Notes: generated from the letters alone by a model not told the origin. 64,000 nucleotides of DNA from Williamsia herbipolensis (GCF_000964005.1 NZ_JXYP01000014.1:310001-374000); one strand, 5' to 3'; numbered from the stretch's first letter, positions 1-8,810 are shown. A program made the numbers and translations.

Positions 1-48
1 CCGGATCGGCGCCGGGGTACGGGCAATGAGCCCGTCGATAGTCGACAC
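1..48 (-). CDS. Probable 5' end of a divergent gene (GtrA-like by synteny), partial
   Basis: Only the first 16 codons of a leftward gene would lie in the window, starting with GTG and reading VSTIDGLIARTPAPIR. There is no ribosome binding site, but a TAGACT hexamer lies 8 bases upstream, as in the other leaderless starts here. In mycobacteria and relatives the gene divergent from purK encodes a small GtrA-family polyprenyl-sugar flippase-like membrane protein, and such proteins begin with a short hydrophilic stretch of this kind. The assignment is inference from position; the fragment is too short to show a domain. Confidence 0.4.
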   Translation of the reverse strand, partial: MSTIDGLIARTPAPIR

Positions 49-56
49 AAGTCACG

Positions 57-62
57 AGTCTA
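57..62 (-). promoter_or_regulatory. Possible -10 element (TAGACT) of the divergent gene
   Basis: Read leftward, TAGACT lies 8 bases before the GTG of the partial gene. It fits the leaderless pattern seen repeatedly in this window. No convincing -35 hexamer is visible. Confidence 0.35.
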
Positions 63-177
63 CGAAACGATCGGCGAAACATTGTCATCGTGGCGGTGAA
101 CTGCGGGGTCGGTGGGTGACCCACCCGACGGCGGTGCGTCATCGCGGAGCGGGTCGGGCGTGACACCATGGTCAGCC

Positions 178-1434
178 GTGAGCCAAGAGTCGACGGGTCA
201 GAACACAGCGCCGCGCGCCGTCGCGAGCGGGCCGGGCGCGTTGCCGACGGTGGCGATGATCGGCGGTGGGCAGCTCGCGCGGATGACGCACCAGGCCGCG
301 ATCGCGCTGGGGCAGCGGCTCCGGGTGTTGGCGGCCTCGGCTGACGAACCCGCGGCACTCGTCACCCCCGACGTCGTGCTCGGCTCCCACGACGACCTCG
401 ACGACCTGCGACGGGTGGCCGCGGGCGCGGTCGCGGTCACCTTCGATCACGAGGGGGTCCCGACCGACCTCCTGCACGCGCTGGTGGCCGAGGGCGTGAA
501 CGTGCTGCCGCCGCCCGAGGCGCTCGTCCATGCGCAGGACAAGTCCGTGATGCGCCGCAGACTGTCGGAGATGGGGCTGCCGGTTCCCGACTTCGTCGAC
601 CTCGACGGCCCCGACGCCGAGGCGACGCTGCGCGGCTTCTTCGCCCGCCACGACGGGCGCGTCGTGCTCAAGGCGATCCGCGGCGGGTACGACGGTCGCG
701 GCGTGTGGATGCCCGACGATCTCGACGACGCCGTCGCGGTGCTGACACGATCGGTCGCCGACGGCACGCCCTTGCTGGCCGAGGCCCGGGTCGCGATGCG
801 CCGCGAACTGTCGGCGATGGTGGCGCGCTCGCCGTTCGGTCAGGGCGCGGTGTGGCCGGTGGTGGAGACCGTGCAGCGCAACGGGCAGTGTGCGGTCGTG
901 ATCGCCCCCGCACCGGATCTCTCCGACGAGCTCGCCACCCAGGCGCAGACGATCGCGCTGCGACTGGCGAACGAGCTCGGCGTCGTCGGGGTGATGGCGG
1001 TCGAGTTGTTCGAGACACAGGACGGCCGGCTGTCGATCAACGAGCTCGCGATGCGTCCGCACAACAGCGGTCACTGGTCGATGGACGGGGCGGTCACCGG
1101 GCAGTTCGAGCAGCACCTGCGTGCGGTACTCGACTATCCGCTGGGGGACACCCGCGCCCGTGCGGAGGTCACCGTGATGGCCAACATCCTCGGCGCCGAC
1201 TCGGCGCCGGCGATGTCGATGGACGAGCGGTGCCACCACCTGATGGCCCGGATGCCCGACGCCCGCGTGCACCTGTACGCGAAAGGTGAACGGCCCGAAC
1301 GCAAGATCGGTCACGTGAACATCGTCGGTGCACCCGGCGACGATGTCGCGACCGTGCGCGAACGCGCCGAGCGGGCGGCGCACTGGATGTCGACCGCGGT
1401 GTGGACCGACGGGTGGGATGAACACGATGGATGA
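178..1434 (+). CDS. purK: PurK, N5-carboxyaminoimidazole ribonucleotide synthase
   Basis: PurK carries out the ATP- and bicarbonate-dependent carboxylation of aminoimidazole ribonucleotide to N5-CAIR in cytosolic purine synthesis. The product of about 418 aa has the N-terminal [10 protein letters not shown] signature, an ATP-grasp core with [11 protein letters not shown], and the family motif RPHNSGHW near residue 295. Length is close to the usual 380-420 aa. The start is uncertain: the frame is open from 112, and GTG codons occur at 160 and 178, none with a clear Shine-Dalgarno; 178 is chosen because upstream residues are not family-like. It overlaps purE by 17 bases, so the two are co-translated and supply consecutive pathway steps, as in Rv3276c-Rv3275c of M. 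tuberculosis. Confidence 0.95.
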   Translation: MSQESTGQNTAPRAVASGPGALPTVAMIGGGQLARMTHQAAIALGQRLRVLAASADEPAALVTPDVVLGSHDDLDDLRRVAAGAVAVTFDHEGVPTDLLHALVAEGVNVLPPPEALVHAQDKSVMRRRLSEMGLPVPDFVDLDGPDAEATLRGFFARHDGRVVLKAIRGGYDGRGVWMPDDLDDAVAVLTRSVADGTPLLAEARVAMRRELSAMVARSPFGQGAVWPVVETVQRNGQCAVVIAPAPDLSDELATQAQTIALRLANELGVVGVMAVELFETQDGRLSINELAMRPHNSGHWSMDGAVTGQFEQHLRAVLDYPLGDTRARAEVTVMANILGADSAPAMSMDERCHHLMARMPDARVHLYAKGERPERKIGHVNIVGAPGDDVATVRERAERAAHWMSTAVWTDGWDEHDG

Positions 1435-1984
1435 TGCGACGCGACCCGATCCGATCGCCCCCGATCCGGCCGGCACGAGTCCCTCGGGTCCCCGTGTGGG
1501 CCTCATCATGGGCAGCGATTCCGACTGGCCGACGATGGAGGCCGCCGCCGAGGCGCTCGCCGAGTTCGAGGTGCCGTTCGAGGTGGGTGTCGTCTCGGCG
1601 CACCGCACCCCGCAGCGCATGCTCGACTACGCCGCCGGGGCCGCCGACCGCGGCATCTCGGTGATCATCGCCGGTGCCGGCGGCGCTGCGCACCTGCCGG
1701 GAATGGTGGCCTCGGCCACGCCGCTGCCGGTGATCGGTGTCCCCGTGCCGCTGAAGTATCTCGACGGCATGGACTCGCTGCTGTCGATCGTGCAGATGCC
1801 CGCCGGGGTGCCGGTGGCGACGGTGTCGATCGGTGGGGCCCGCAACGCGGGGCTGCTGGCGGTGCGGATCATCGCCACCGCCGACCCGGTCCTGCTGGCC
1901 CGGATGCAGGCGTTCCAGCGCAACCTCGAACGGATGGTCCTCGAGAAGGACGCGGCGTTGCGCCGCACCCTCATCGGCGACTGA
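1418..1984 (+). CDS. purE: PurE, N5-CAIR mutase
   Basis: This class I PurE converts N5-CAIR to 4-carboxyaminoimidazole ribonucleotide, directly after PurK. About 188 aa. The phosphate/substrate-binding motifs are plain: GSDSDWPTM near the N-terminus, SAHRTP, and [13 protein letters not shown] chose ATG 1418, preceded by a GGGTGG-like ribosome site inside the end of purK; ATG 1427 is an alternative. A 20-residue Pro/Asp-rich N-terminal extension precedes the catalytic domain, as is common in actinobacterial PurE. The gene ends 7 bases from the convergent dienelactone hydrolase gene, and no good terminator hairpin is visible between them. Confidence 0.95.
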   Translation: MNTMDDATRPDPIAPDPAGTSPSGPRVGLIMGSDSDWPTMEAAAEALAEFEVPFEVGVVSAHRTPQRMLDYAAGAADRGISVIIAGAGGAAHLPGMVASATPLPVIGVPVPLKYLDGMDSLLSIVQMPAGVPVATVSIGGARNAGLLAVRIIATADPVLLARMQAFQRNLERMVLEKDAALRRTLIGD

Positions 1985-1991
1985 CGCCGCG

Positions 1992-2816
1992 CTACCCGGT
2001 GGGCAGCAGTCGCCGTCGGAAGAGATCGAGCACCTCGTCGAGAGCCGCACGCGTCGGTTCTCCCGGAGCGTCGACGAGATGCTCGGTGAGCACCGAGTGC
2101 GGCGGGGCCAGTGAGTCGGGGTTCGCCGCGTCGTCGGGGATCTCGATCGCGGTGAACGCGTCGCCGAGTTGTTCGGCGAGCCACCGGAAGCGCGCGGGAG
2201 GGCAGGCGCGATCGCCCGCGAACCGCAGTCCCAGCACGCCGAGATCGCCGGTGGCGCAGCGGTTCTTGACCGTGGCGAGGTCGGCGGGGGAGATGTCGAT
2301 GTTGTGGGTGCGACTCCGGCTGACGCCGAACGGCAACGACGGCTGCGACAGCACCGGCGCGATGAGGCGGTCGTCGGCGGCCATGGCGAGCGCGAACCCT
2401 CCGGTGAAACACATGCCGACCGCGCCGATGCCGGGACCGCCGCAGCGCTCGTGCTCGGCCGCACCAAGGGCGCGCAGCCACCGCACCACCGGTGACGACT
2501 TGCCGGTCGCCAGCACCGTGAACTCGCGGCTGATGCAGGCCGGGACGATGGCGCGGGCGATCGTCGACACCGCCCCGAGTGCAGGGATGCGCGCGTCGAG
2601 GGGGTCCTTGCCGTCGACGCCGAACAGGTGCGGCATGACCGCGGTCAGTCCCACCCCGGCCACGGTGCGCGCGAACCCCGCGACCGCGGGGGTGATGCCC
2701 GGCATCTCGGAGATGACGATCACCGCGGGCCCCGTGCCGAGTCGGTACACCGGTGCGGTGCGTCCCTCGGCGGAGAACTCGATGCGGTCGAAGTCGGCGA
2801 GGGAGTCATTCGTCAC
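1992..2816 (-). CDS. Dienelactone hydrolase family protein
   Basis: A cytosolic alpha/beta-hydrolase of the dienelactone hydrolase family, 274 aa. The nucleophile is Cys136 in GMCFTGG, the family variant of the GxSxG elbow. Asp202 (FAGDR) and His240 (PPHS) are placed to complete a Cys-Asp-His triad, and Glu37 in SEMPG matches the glutamate that interacts with the thiolate. GTG start at 2816 with a strong GGAGGA upstream. Family members hydrolyse lactones or carboxymethylene esters in aromatic breakdown, but there is no catabolic cluster here, so the substrate is unknown. It is convergent with purE and divergent from the fadE25-like gene, with 145 bases between starts. Confidence 0.85.
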   Translation of the reverse strand: MTNDSLADFDRIEFSAEGRTAPVYRLGTGPAVIVISEMPGITPAVAGFARTVAGVGLTAVMPHLFGVDGKDPLDARIPALGAVSTIARAIVPACISREFTVLATGKSSPVVRWLRALGAAEHERCGGPGIGAVGMCFTGGFALAMAADDRLIAPVLSQPSLPFGVSRSRTHNIDISPADLATVKNRCATGDLGVLGLRFAGDRACPPARFRWLAEQLGDAFTAIEIPDDAANPDSLAPPHSVLTEHLVDAPGEPTRAALDEVLDLFRRRLLPTG

Positions 2817-2887
2817 GGGGTCCTCCGGGGGCTGTCGGCATGGCGCAAGCGTCGCAGAGTGCGTGCCGTCACACCAGCGTCGCGCCG

Positions 2888-2903
2888 GTTACCGCCCGGT
2901 AAC
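2888..2903. promoter_or_regulatory. Perfect inverted repeat, candidate operator
   Basis: GTTACCG-CC-CGGTAAC is a perfect 7+7 palindrome in the divergent region between the dienelactone hydrolase and acyl-CoA dehydrogenase genes. It lies about 30 bases upstream of a TAGCAT hexamer (2932-2937) that could be the -10 element of the rightward gene. Size and symmetry suit a dimeric repressor or activator, but the binder is not known. Confidence 0.4.
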
Positions 2904-2961
2904 ACTCGTCGGGTCGAGGGTTAGCATGGGAGGTGAAACATCACATTTGAGGAGACGCGAC

Positions 2962-4122
2962 ATGTCCGGCAACCCAGATTTCGACCTCTTCGCGCTGCCG
3001 GAGGAGCACGAGGCGCTGCGCGAGGCCATCCGCGCGTTGTCGGAGAAGGAGATCGAGCCGCACGCGGCCGACGTCGACGAGAACTCCCGCTTCCCGCAGG
3101 AGGCCCTCGATGCCCTCAACGCATCGGGCTTCAACGCGATCCACGTCCCCGAGGAGTTCGAGGGACAGGGTGGCGATTCGGTCGCCGCCTGCATCGTGAT
3201 CGAGGAGGTCGCCCGCGTCGACGCGTCGGCCTCGCTGATCCCCGCGGTCAACAAGCTCGGCACGATGGGCCTGATCCTCAGCGGATCCGACGAACTCAAG
3301 AAGCAGGTCCTGCCCGACATCGCCTCCGGTGGTCTGCTCGCCTCCTACGGCCTGTCCGAGCGTGAGGCCGGTTCCGACGCCGCCTCCATGCGGACCCGGG
3401 CCAAGAAGACCTCCGAGGGCTGGGTCCTCAACGGCGGCAAGGCGTGGATCACCAACGGCGGCAAGTCGACCTGGTACACCGTCATGGCCGTGACCGATCC
3501 CGAGCAGGGCTCGAACGGCATCTCGGCGTTCATGGTGCACAAGGACGATCCGGGTTTCTCGACCGGTGGCTACGAGCGCAAGCTCGGTATCAAGGGCTCG
3601 CCCACCGCGGAGCTCTACTTCGAGAACTGTGAGATCCCCGCCGATCGCCTCATCGGCGAGGAGGGCACCGGGTTCAAGACCGCGTTGCAGACCCTCGACC
3701 ACACCCGTCCCACGATCGGCGCGCAGGCGGTCGGCATCGCGCAGGGCGCGCTCGACAAGACCATCGAGTACGTCAAGGAGCGCAAGCAGTTCGGCAAGAC
3801 GATCTCGCAGTTCCAGGGCGTCGAGTTCATGATCGCCGACATGGCGATGAAGGTGGAGGCCGCGCGACTCATGGTCTACACCTCCGCGGCGCGCGCTGAA
3901 CGCGGCGAGCCCAACCTCGGCTTCATCTCCTCGGCCTCGAAGTGCTTCGCCTCCGATGTCGCGATGTCGGTCACCACCGACGCGGTGCAGCTGTTCGGCG
4001 GCGCGGGTTACACGCGTGACTTCCCGGTGGAGCGGATGATGCGCGACGCCAAGATCACGCAGATCTACGAGGGCACGAACCAGATCCAGCGGGTCGTGAT
4101 GTCGCGCGCGCTGCTGCGCTGA
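2962..4122 (+). CDS. fadE25: Acyl-CoA dehydrogenase (FadE25-like)
   Basis: FAD-dependent acyl-CoA dehydrogenase, 386 aa, catalysing the alpha,beta-desaturation step of beta-oxidation in the cytosol and passing electrons to ETF. The first signature is YGLSEREAGSDAASM, the flavin/substrate region ITNGGKSTWY follows, and the C-terminal IYEGTNQIQR holds the likely catalytic base, Glu370. ATG 2962 is preceded by GAGGAGA. Position next to purE/purK and the TIGR03089 gene matches Rv3274c (fadE25), an ortholog call from synteny and family rather than a search. A probable operator lies upstream and an intrinsic terminator follows at 4150. The preferred chain length cannot be read from sequence. Confidence 0.92.
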   Translation: MSGNPDFDLFALPEEHEALREAIRALSEKEIEPHAADVDENSRFPQEALDALNASGFNAIHVPEEFEGQGGDSVAACIVIEEVARVDASASLIPAVNKLGTMGLILSGSDELKKQVLPDIASGGLLASYGLSEREAGSDAASMRTRAKKTSEGWVLNGGKAWITNGGKSTWYTVMAVTDPEQGSNGISAFMVHKDDPGFSTGGYERKLGIKGSPTAELYFENCEIPADRLIGEEGTGFKTALQTLDHTRPTIGAQAVGIAQGALDKTIEYVKERKQFGKTISQFQGVEFMIADMAMKVEAARLMVYTSAARAERGEPNLGFISSASKCFASDVAMSVTTDAVQLFGGAGYTRDFPVERMMRDAKITQIYEGTNQIQRVVMSRALLR

Positions 4123-4149
4123 CCTCCGCCGCAGCCCACGACGGACACG

Positions 4150-4185
4150 GGCGGCCGCCTCACGACAGTGAGACGGTCGCCTTTT
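4150..4185 (+). terminator. Intrinsic terminator after the fadE25-like gene
   Basis: A 14-bp stem (4150-4163 with 4168-4181) has one G-T wobble and one C-A mismatch, a GACA loop, and is followed by TTTT. It lies 27 bases after the rightward stop codon and overlaps the last codons of the convergent TIGR03089 gene. Confidence 0.75.
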
Positions 4186-4891
4186 CCGTGTCGACACGCC
4201 CCGCCATCGCATGGGCGTCGGCGTGGGAGACGTGGACCAGGCTCCCGCCGACGACAGGTGTCGCGAGCACGCCGCGTATGAGGCCGTCGGCGGTGTCCCA
4301 GCGGCAGGTCGACATCACGCGGGAACCCGCGGTGATGGTGTCGGCCGCCGCCCGGGCGGTCGCGGCGGTGACGATCTCGGAGACGGTGCGGCCGTCCAGC
4401 GCGGCGGGACCGCCCACGATCGGTGCGAACTGGTCGCCGTGCACCCGCACCCCCGACCCGAAGTCGGTGACGCCGATCGGGAGGTCGGCGACGGGGAGCG
4501 CGAACGGGTCGAGCGGTGCCACGACGACCTCGTCGACGTCGGCGTGCGCGTCGAGGCGGTCGTGGGCGCAGAACGCGACCGACACCGACGGATCGCTGCC
4601 GAGCACCACCTCGGCACCGGCCCACCAGGCGCCGAGCAGGATCGTGAACGTCTGCCAGTGCTCGGGCAGGTCGACGGCCACCCGGTCGCCGGGTGCGACG
4701 CCGATCTCGTCGCGCAGGAAGTTCGCCGTCTTCGCCGCCCAGTTCACCGCGGTCAGCGTCGACAGCTCGGTCCGTTCCCCGGAGGCATCGTCGTAGAAGG
4801 TGAACAGCGGGCTCGCGGGGTCGGTGGCCAGGGCCGGGCCGAACACCGCGTCGGTGACGGTGGCGACATCGGGCGCAGGACGTGTGCTCAT
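4160..4891 (-). CDS. TIGR03089 family protein (AMP-binding-like fragment)
   Basis: 243 aa, similar to the N-terminal part of acyl-adenylating enzymes, with an FYDDASGERTELS-type opening and GDRVAVDLPEHWQTF, but without the ATP-binding P-loop or the C-terminal lid of a working ligase. This matches the actinobacterial TIGR03089 family, to which Rv3268 belongs, whose function is unknown. It follows the LCP ligase gene (67 bases downstream on the same strand), a conserved pairing that suggests an envelope-related role; this is inference. ATG at 4891. Its 3' end carries the terminator of the convergent acyl-CoA dehydrogenase gene. Confidence 0.8.
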   Translation of the reverse strand: MSTRPAPDVATVTDAVFGPALATDPASPLFTFYDDASGERTELSTLTAVNWAAKTANFLRDEIGVAPGDRVAVDLPEHWQTFTILLGAWWAGAEVVLGSDPSVSVAFCAHDRLDAHADVDEVVVAPLDPFALPVADLPIGVTDFGSGVRVHGDQFAPIVGGPAALDGRTVSEIVTAATARAAADTITAGSRVMSTCRWDTADGLIRGVLATPVVGGSLVHVSHADAHAMAGRVDTEKATVSLS

Positions 4892-4958
4892 GACGATGAT
4901 CCTGTCGGTACGCGCCCGGGTCGGCTGCGACGGGGCCGCCGGCCGGGTCGGGGAGAGG

Positions 4959-6683
4959 TCAGTTGACGCAGGCCGGACCCGACCCAGACGCCGTGATCGG
5001 TGGGGTGGTGGTCGAGGTCGAGGTCACCCCCGCCGGTGTCGCGGCGGTGTCGGTGCTACCCGGCTGTGCGCCGGTGTCGGTGATCGATCCCGGGCCGGTG
5101 TAGGCGTCGGTGAGCATCAGCTTGAGGTGTCCGGAGGGGATCGACGGATCGACCTGCACCGGCAGGCCGCCCATCTGGCGGGCGAGGTCGGTCGCCGCGG
5201 CGTTGCGTTCCGACGTCATGACCGCGCTGGTGGCGTCGGGGCTCGAGGCATTGCCCGTGGTGCCGCGCAGGAACCCGCGGCTGGTGGCGATGTTGGAGAC
5301 GTTCGTGGCGAGTCCGTCCACCGAACCGGCGTTGACGACGTCGACGGTGTAATCGGCCCGGTCGAGGCGACCGGGCGCGGGTTTCGTCAGCAGGGCGCTG
5401 GTCCACCGCTGCACCGCGACGGGGTTGACGGTGACGACGGATTGCTGCCCGTCCTCGCTCCATCCCTGCTCGTCGGTCACCGGGATGGTCGCGAACTTCA
5501 CCTTGCCGCCGCTGAGGTCCTTGAGCTGCTCGACGAACTTGAGGATGTCCCAGTTGTCGTCGATCACGATCGACCGTGACACCGCCTGCTCGAGATCGGA
5601 CAGCTTGCCGGGGTTGGTGAGCGTCCCCGCCGAGAGCACCTTCTGGGCCAGCGACGCCATGAACACCTGCTGCCGCACGATGCGGTCGAGGTCGCCCCGG
5701 GGGAGGTCGTGACGCTGGCGGACGAAGCTCAGGGCCTGAGCGCCGTCGAGGACCTGCCTGCCGGCCCGGAACCGCGCCCCCGACAACGGTTCGTCGACCG
5801 GGTTCTTGAGGCACACGTCGACGCCGCCGACGGCGTCGGTGAGCAGGACGAACCCGACCAGACCGACCTCGGCATAGTGGTCGACCTGCACCCCGGTGAG
5901 CTTCGCGACGGTGTCGATGAGCGCTTTGCGGCCGGCGGCGGTCGATTCGGTCTGGGCCTGTTCGGGCGAGGTGCCCGACTCGACGAGCGCCTCCCGGCGT
6001 GCCTCCTTCGTCGCCCCGTAGGCGGCGTTGATCTTGCTCATCCCGATACCCGGTACGTCGACGTAGGAGTCACGGGGGATCGAGATGGCCGTCGCCGACG
6101 AGCCGTCGTTGGGGATGCGGATCAGCAGGATGGTGTCGGTGTTGGTGGCGACCTCGTCGCCCGCGTGGAGCTTCGCGGCCTCGGCCGGCGACAGCGGGTT
6201 GCCCTGGGCATCGGTGCGGGAGTCGGTGCCGACCATGAGGATGTCGACGGCGCCGTCCTGGCCCGACCCCAGCGACAGACCGCCGAGCCGGGTGACGTTG
6301 TTCTCGAGGTCGGTGATGCCGTTCCATGCGTACCCGGTGAGGACGAGGACGGCGACCGACGCCAACGCGATCGCCAGCCGTCCGGCCATCGGTCCGCGAC
6401 GCACCGCGGCGGCGTCCGGCGTGGGCGCGACGGGTCTGCGGGCTCCGGATGCCTTCGCCGCGGGTCGGGCGGCGGTGCGGGTGCCGGGCGTACCGGCAGC
6501 CGGAGGTGGGGTCCGGGGGATCGAGGACTGGGGAATCGAGGACTGGGCAGTCGAGGTGCGGGGGCTCGGGGCACGCGGGGCCGTGGTCCGTGACGCAGCC
6601 GGGCGGGCGCGGGGCCCGTCGGCCCGACCACCGCGCCGAGGGGCGGCACGACGACCGCGGGGGTCGTCGGGTGGCTGCTGCAC
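4959..6683 (-). CDS. LCP (LytR-CpsA-Psr) family cell-wall ligase with LytR_C domain
   Basis: LCP proteins transfer lipid-linked glycans onto peptidoglycan; in mycobacteria the ortholog by position (Rv3267) joins arabinogalactan to peptidoglycan. About 574 aa from GTG 6683, which follows GAGAGGC. Order: a long Pro/Ala/Ser-rich cytosolic region, one membrane helix (LAIALASVAVLVLTGYAW, near residue 125), the extracytoplasmic LCP domain beginning DILMVGTDSR with the Arg/Asp residues that bind pyrophosphate, and a C-terminal LytR_C domain (YTVDVVNAGSVDG). It is divergent from rmlD-wbbL, whose products build the rhamnose linker of the same polymer. Codons for SIPQS are tandemly repeated in the N-terminal region. 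Confidence 0.92.
   Translation of the reverse strand: MQQPPDDPRGRRAAPRRGGRADGPRARPAASRTTAPRAPSPRTSTAQSSIPQSSIPRTPPPAAGTPGTRTAARPAAKASGARRPVAPTPDAAAVRRGPMAGRLAIALASVAVLVLTGYAWNGITDLENNVTRLGGLSLGSGQDGAVDILMVGTDSRTDAQGNPLSPAEAAKLHAGDEVATNTDTILLIRIPNDGSSATAISIPRDSYVDVPGIGMSKINAAYGATKEARREALVESGTSPEQAQTESTAAGRKALIDTVAKLTGVQVDHYAEVGLVGFVLLTDAVGGVDVCLKNPVDEPLSGARFRAGRQVLDGAQALSFVRQRHDLPRGDLDRIVRQQVFMASLAQKVLSAGTLTNPGKLSDLEQAVSRSIVIDDNWDILKFVEQLKDLSGGKVKFATIPVTDEQGWSEDGQQSVVTVNPVAVQRWTSALLTKPAPGRLDRADYTVDVVNAGSVDGLATNVSNIATSRGFLRGTTGNASSPDATSAVMTSERNAAATDLARQMGGLPVQVDPSIPSGHLKLMLTDAYTGPGSITDTGAQPGSTDTAATPAGVTSTSTTTPPITASGSGPACVN
6520..6549. repeat. 15-bp tandem repeat inside the LCP gene
   Basis: Two near-identical 15-base units (6520-6534 and 6535-6549), with a third degenerate partial copy after them, encode repeated SIPQS in the low-complexity cytosolic N-terminus of the LCP protein. 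It is in frame and probably length-variable. Confidence 0.7.
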
Positions 6684-6776
6684 GTGGGCCTCTCGATGTC
6701 GTGACGGGTGGGGCGGATGGGACAGACGGGTCTGGACGGAACCGATCTCACGGTACGTCCCCGAGGACCCCGAACC

Positions 6777-6812
6777 GGGGAACGCAACGCCGCACGGTCG
6801 GCGTCGTTCCCC
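6777..6812. promoter_or_regulatory. Large hairpin in the LCP/rmlD divergent region
   Basis: GGGGAACG (6777-6784) pairs with CGTTCCCC (6805-6812), and inside it ACGCCG (6787-6792) pairs with CGGCGT (6799-6804), giving a 14-bp stem with a 2-base bulge and 6-base loop. It lies between two divergent promoters, so it is not an ordinary terminator. Operator or leader structure are both possible. The rest of the 232-base gap (6684-6915) shows no gene. Confidence 0.45.
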
Positions 6813-6915
6813 CGGACTCGCGCGAACGCGTCGATCGGTGGAGGCGGTGACCGGCCGATACGCTCGGTCGCGAGATGTGGGGTTGCGTCGAACGAGGGGA
6901 CGGGGTCTACCGGTG

Positions 6916-7848
6916 ATGAGCGACACACACGATCAGGACACGCAGGGACAGGCGGGGACTCGACCCGGCCGTCTCATCGTGATCGGTGCCGGCGGGCAGG
7001 TCGGCCGTCTGCTCGCCACCGGACCCGCAACGGTGGCCCTGGGTCGCGCGGAGATCGACATCGCCGACGCCGCGCGCGTGGACCGCGCGCTCGGCGACCT
7101 CACCCCCGACGACGTCGTCGTCAACTGTGCGGCCCACACCGCGGTCGACGCGGCCGAGACCGACGTCGAGGCGGCCCGGCTCGGCAACGAGATCGGTCCG
7201 GCGAACCTCGCGCGGGCGACCGCGCGGCACGGCGCGCGACTGATCCATCTCTCCACCGACTACGTGTTCCCCGATGCGGCGGGCGATCAGCGGGTCCCGT
7301 GGGAACCCGGCGACCTCGATCCCGAGGCGCAGCCGGCGTCGGTCTACGGCCGCACCAAGCTCGCCGGTGAACGCGCCGTCGCCGGGATCGACCCGCGCGC
7401 GACCGTCGTGCGGACGGCATGGGTCTACACCGGTGCACTCGGCGGCAACGATTTCGTCGCCACGATGCGCCGCCTCGAAGCCGAACGCGACACGGTGTCG
7501 GTGGTCGACGACCAGGTCGGATCACCCACCTACGCCGTCGATCTGGCGGCCGGGTTGCTCGCGCTCGCCGACCGTCCCGACCTCACGGGCGCGACCCTGC
7601 ACGCGACCAACGCCGGGAGCTGCTCGTGGTTCGACCTCGCCCGTGCGGTGTTCGCCGGGGTGGGCGCCGATCCGCAGCGGGTCGCCCCCACGACGACCGC
7701 GGCGTTCCCCCGCCCTGCGCCCCGCCCGTCCTATTCGGTTCTGTCGGGTCGGTCATGGGCGGCCGCGGGGCTACCGCCGCTGCGCGACTGGCGTGCCGGG
7801 CTCACCGCGGCGCTGGCCGCAGACGGTGTGGCCGGGCCGAGTGTGTGA
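6916..7848 (+). CDS. rmlD: RmlD, dTDP-4-dehydrorhamnose reductase
   Basis: Final step of dTDP-L-rhamnose synthesis: NADPH-dependent reduction of dTDP-6-deoxy-L-lyxo-4-hexulose. 310 aa, extended short-chain dehydrogenase fold with GAGGQVG near residue 20, STDYVF supplying the Ser/Thr, and YGRTK supplying the catalytic Tyr-Lys pair. ATG 6916 has a GAGGGGACGGGG ribosome site. Rhamnose made here is used by the next gene product, WbbL, for the linker between peptidoglycan and galactan. The trio rmlD-wbbL-manB reproduces Rv3266c-Rv3264c. The upstream hairpin at 6777 may influence expression. Confidence 0.95.
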   Translation: MSDTHDQDTQGQAGTRPGRLIVIGAGGQVGRLLATGPATVALGRAEIDIADAARVDRALGDLTPDDVVVNCAAHTAVDAAETDVEAARLGNEIGPANLARATARHGARLIHLSTDYVFPDAAGDQRVPWEPGDLDPEAQPASVYGRTKLAGERAVAGIDPRATVVRTAWVYTGALGGNDFVATMRRLEAERDTVSVVDDQVGSPTYAVDLAAGLLALADRPDLTGATLHATNAGSCSWFDLARAVFAGVGADPQRVAPTTTAAFPRPAPRPSYSVLSGRSWAAAGLPPLRDWRAGLTAALAADGVAGPSV

Positions 7849-7883
7849 GAACCCGCCCGGGCGGTCGGTCGGCGACGGTTGGT

Positions 7884-7889
7884 TACCCT
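7884..7889 (+). promoter_or_regulatory. -10 element TACCCT of wbbL
   Basis: TACCCT ends 6 bases before the GTG of wbbL, with no Shine-Dalgarno between them, suggesting an internal promoter giving a leaderless wbbL-manB transcript in addition to read-through from rmlD. Confidence 0.45.
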
Positions 7890-7895
7890 TGCCCG

Positions 7896-8810
7896 GTGAC
7901 TGACCTGGCTGTGGTGACCGTGACCTACTCGTCGGGGGACCATCTCACCGCCTTTCTCCGCAGCCTGCGCACCGCGACCACCGTCGACCACCGGGTGATC
8001 ATCGCCGACAACGGTTCGACCGACGGCGCCCCCGAGGCCGCCGAACGCGAGTTCGACAACGTCACCCTCGTCGACACCGGCGCCAACATCGGCTACGGCG
8101 GTGCCGCGAACCGCGCGGTCGCCGAGGTCGACCCCGCGGTCGAGTTCGTGATCGTGGCCAACCCCGACGTCGAATGGACCCCGGGGTCCATCGACGAACT
8201 CCTCGCCGTCGCGCGCCGCCGTCCGCGCGCCGGATCGATCGGCCCGCTGATCCGCGAACCCGACGGCACCGTCTACCCCTCCGCCCGGCGCGTCCCCGAC
8301 CTGGTGTCGGGAACCGGGCACGCCGTCCTGGGCAAGGTGTGGAAGTCCAACCCCTGGACCGCCGGCTACCGCCAGCAGGACGCCGACATCGCCGAACGGA
8401 CCGTCGGGTGGCTGTCGGGATCGTGCCTGCTGCTCCGTCGCGCCGCTTTCGACTCCATCGACGGGTTCGACTCGCGCTACTTCATGTACATGGAGGACGT
8501 CGACCTCGGCGACCGTCTGGCGCGGTCCGGCTGGCTCAATGTCTACGCGCCGAGCGCCGAGGTGATCCACCGCAAGGGGCACGTCGCCGGCGAACACCCC
8601 GAACTGATGCTGCCCGCCCACCACCAGAGCGCCTACCGCTTCCAGGCCGATCGCCATCCGGGCGCCCGGTGGGCACCGTTGCGCGCGGGGCTCGGTGCGG
8701 GCCTGTGGGTCCGGTCGAAGGTGGCGGTGGCCTCGGCCCGCCGGGCCGCGAGAAACCGCGCGGACTCGCCTACTGTGAACGCAGTTCAACCACCCACGAT
8801 GGAGGCATGA
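7896..8810 (+). CDS. wbbL: WbbL, rhamnosyltransferase of the arabinogalactan linker
   Basis: GT2-family enzyme, 304 aa, that transfers L-rhamnose from dTDP-rhamnose to GlcNAc-diphosphoryl-decaprenol at the cytosolic membrane face, forming the linker of arabinogalactan. Visible motifs are VTVTYSSGD, ADNGSTDG, the nucleotide/metal site VANPDVEW and the acceptor-side acidic motif YMEDVDLGDRL. GTG 7896 is the only sensible start; a TACCCT box 6 bases upstream implies leaderless translation. The next gene begins immediately after the stop, so the two are co-transcribed. In M. tuberculosis wbbL (Rv3265c) is essential; the same is expected but not shown here. Confidence 0.95.
   Translation: MTDLAVVTVTYSSGDHLTAFLRSLRTATTVDHRVIIADNGSTDGAPEAAEREFDNVTLVDTGANIGYGGAANRAVAEVDPAVEFVIVANPDVEWTPGSIDELLAVARRRPRAGSIGPLIREPDGTVYPSARRVPDLVSGTGHAVLGKVWKSNPWTAGYRQQDADIAERTVGWLSGSCLLLRRAAFDSIDGFDSRYFMYMEDVDLGDRLARSGWLNVYAPSAEVIHRKGHVAGEHPELMLPAHHQSAYRFQADRHPGARWAPLRAGLGAGLWVRSKVAVASARRAARNRADSPTVNAVQPPTMEA

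Noticed and set aside
172-1620. Long open frame antisense to purK, and many similar frames opposite real genes (for example 2941-4212, 41719-43689, 42393-44348)
   Set aside because: High G+C gives long stop-free antisense frames; they have Arg/Gly/Pro-rich products without domains and overlap well-supported genes.
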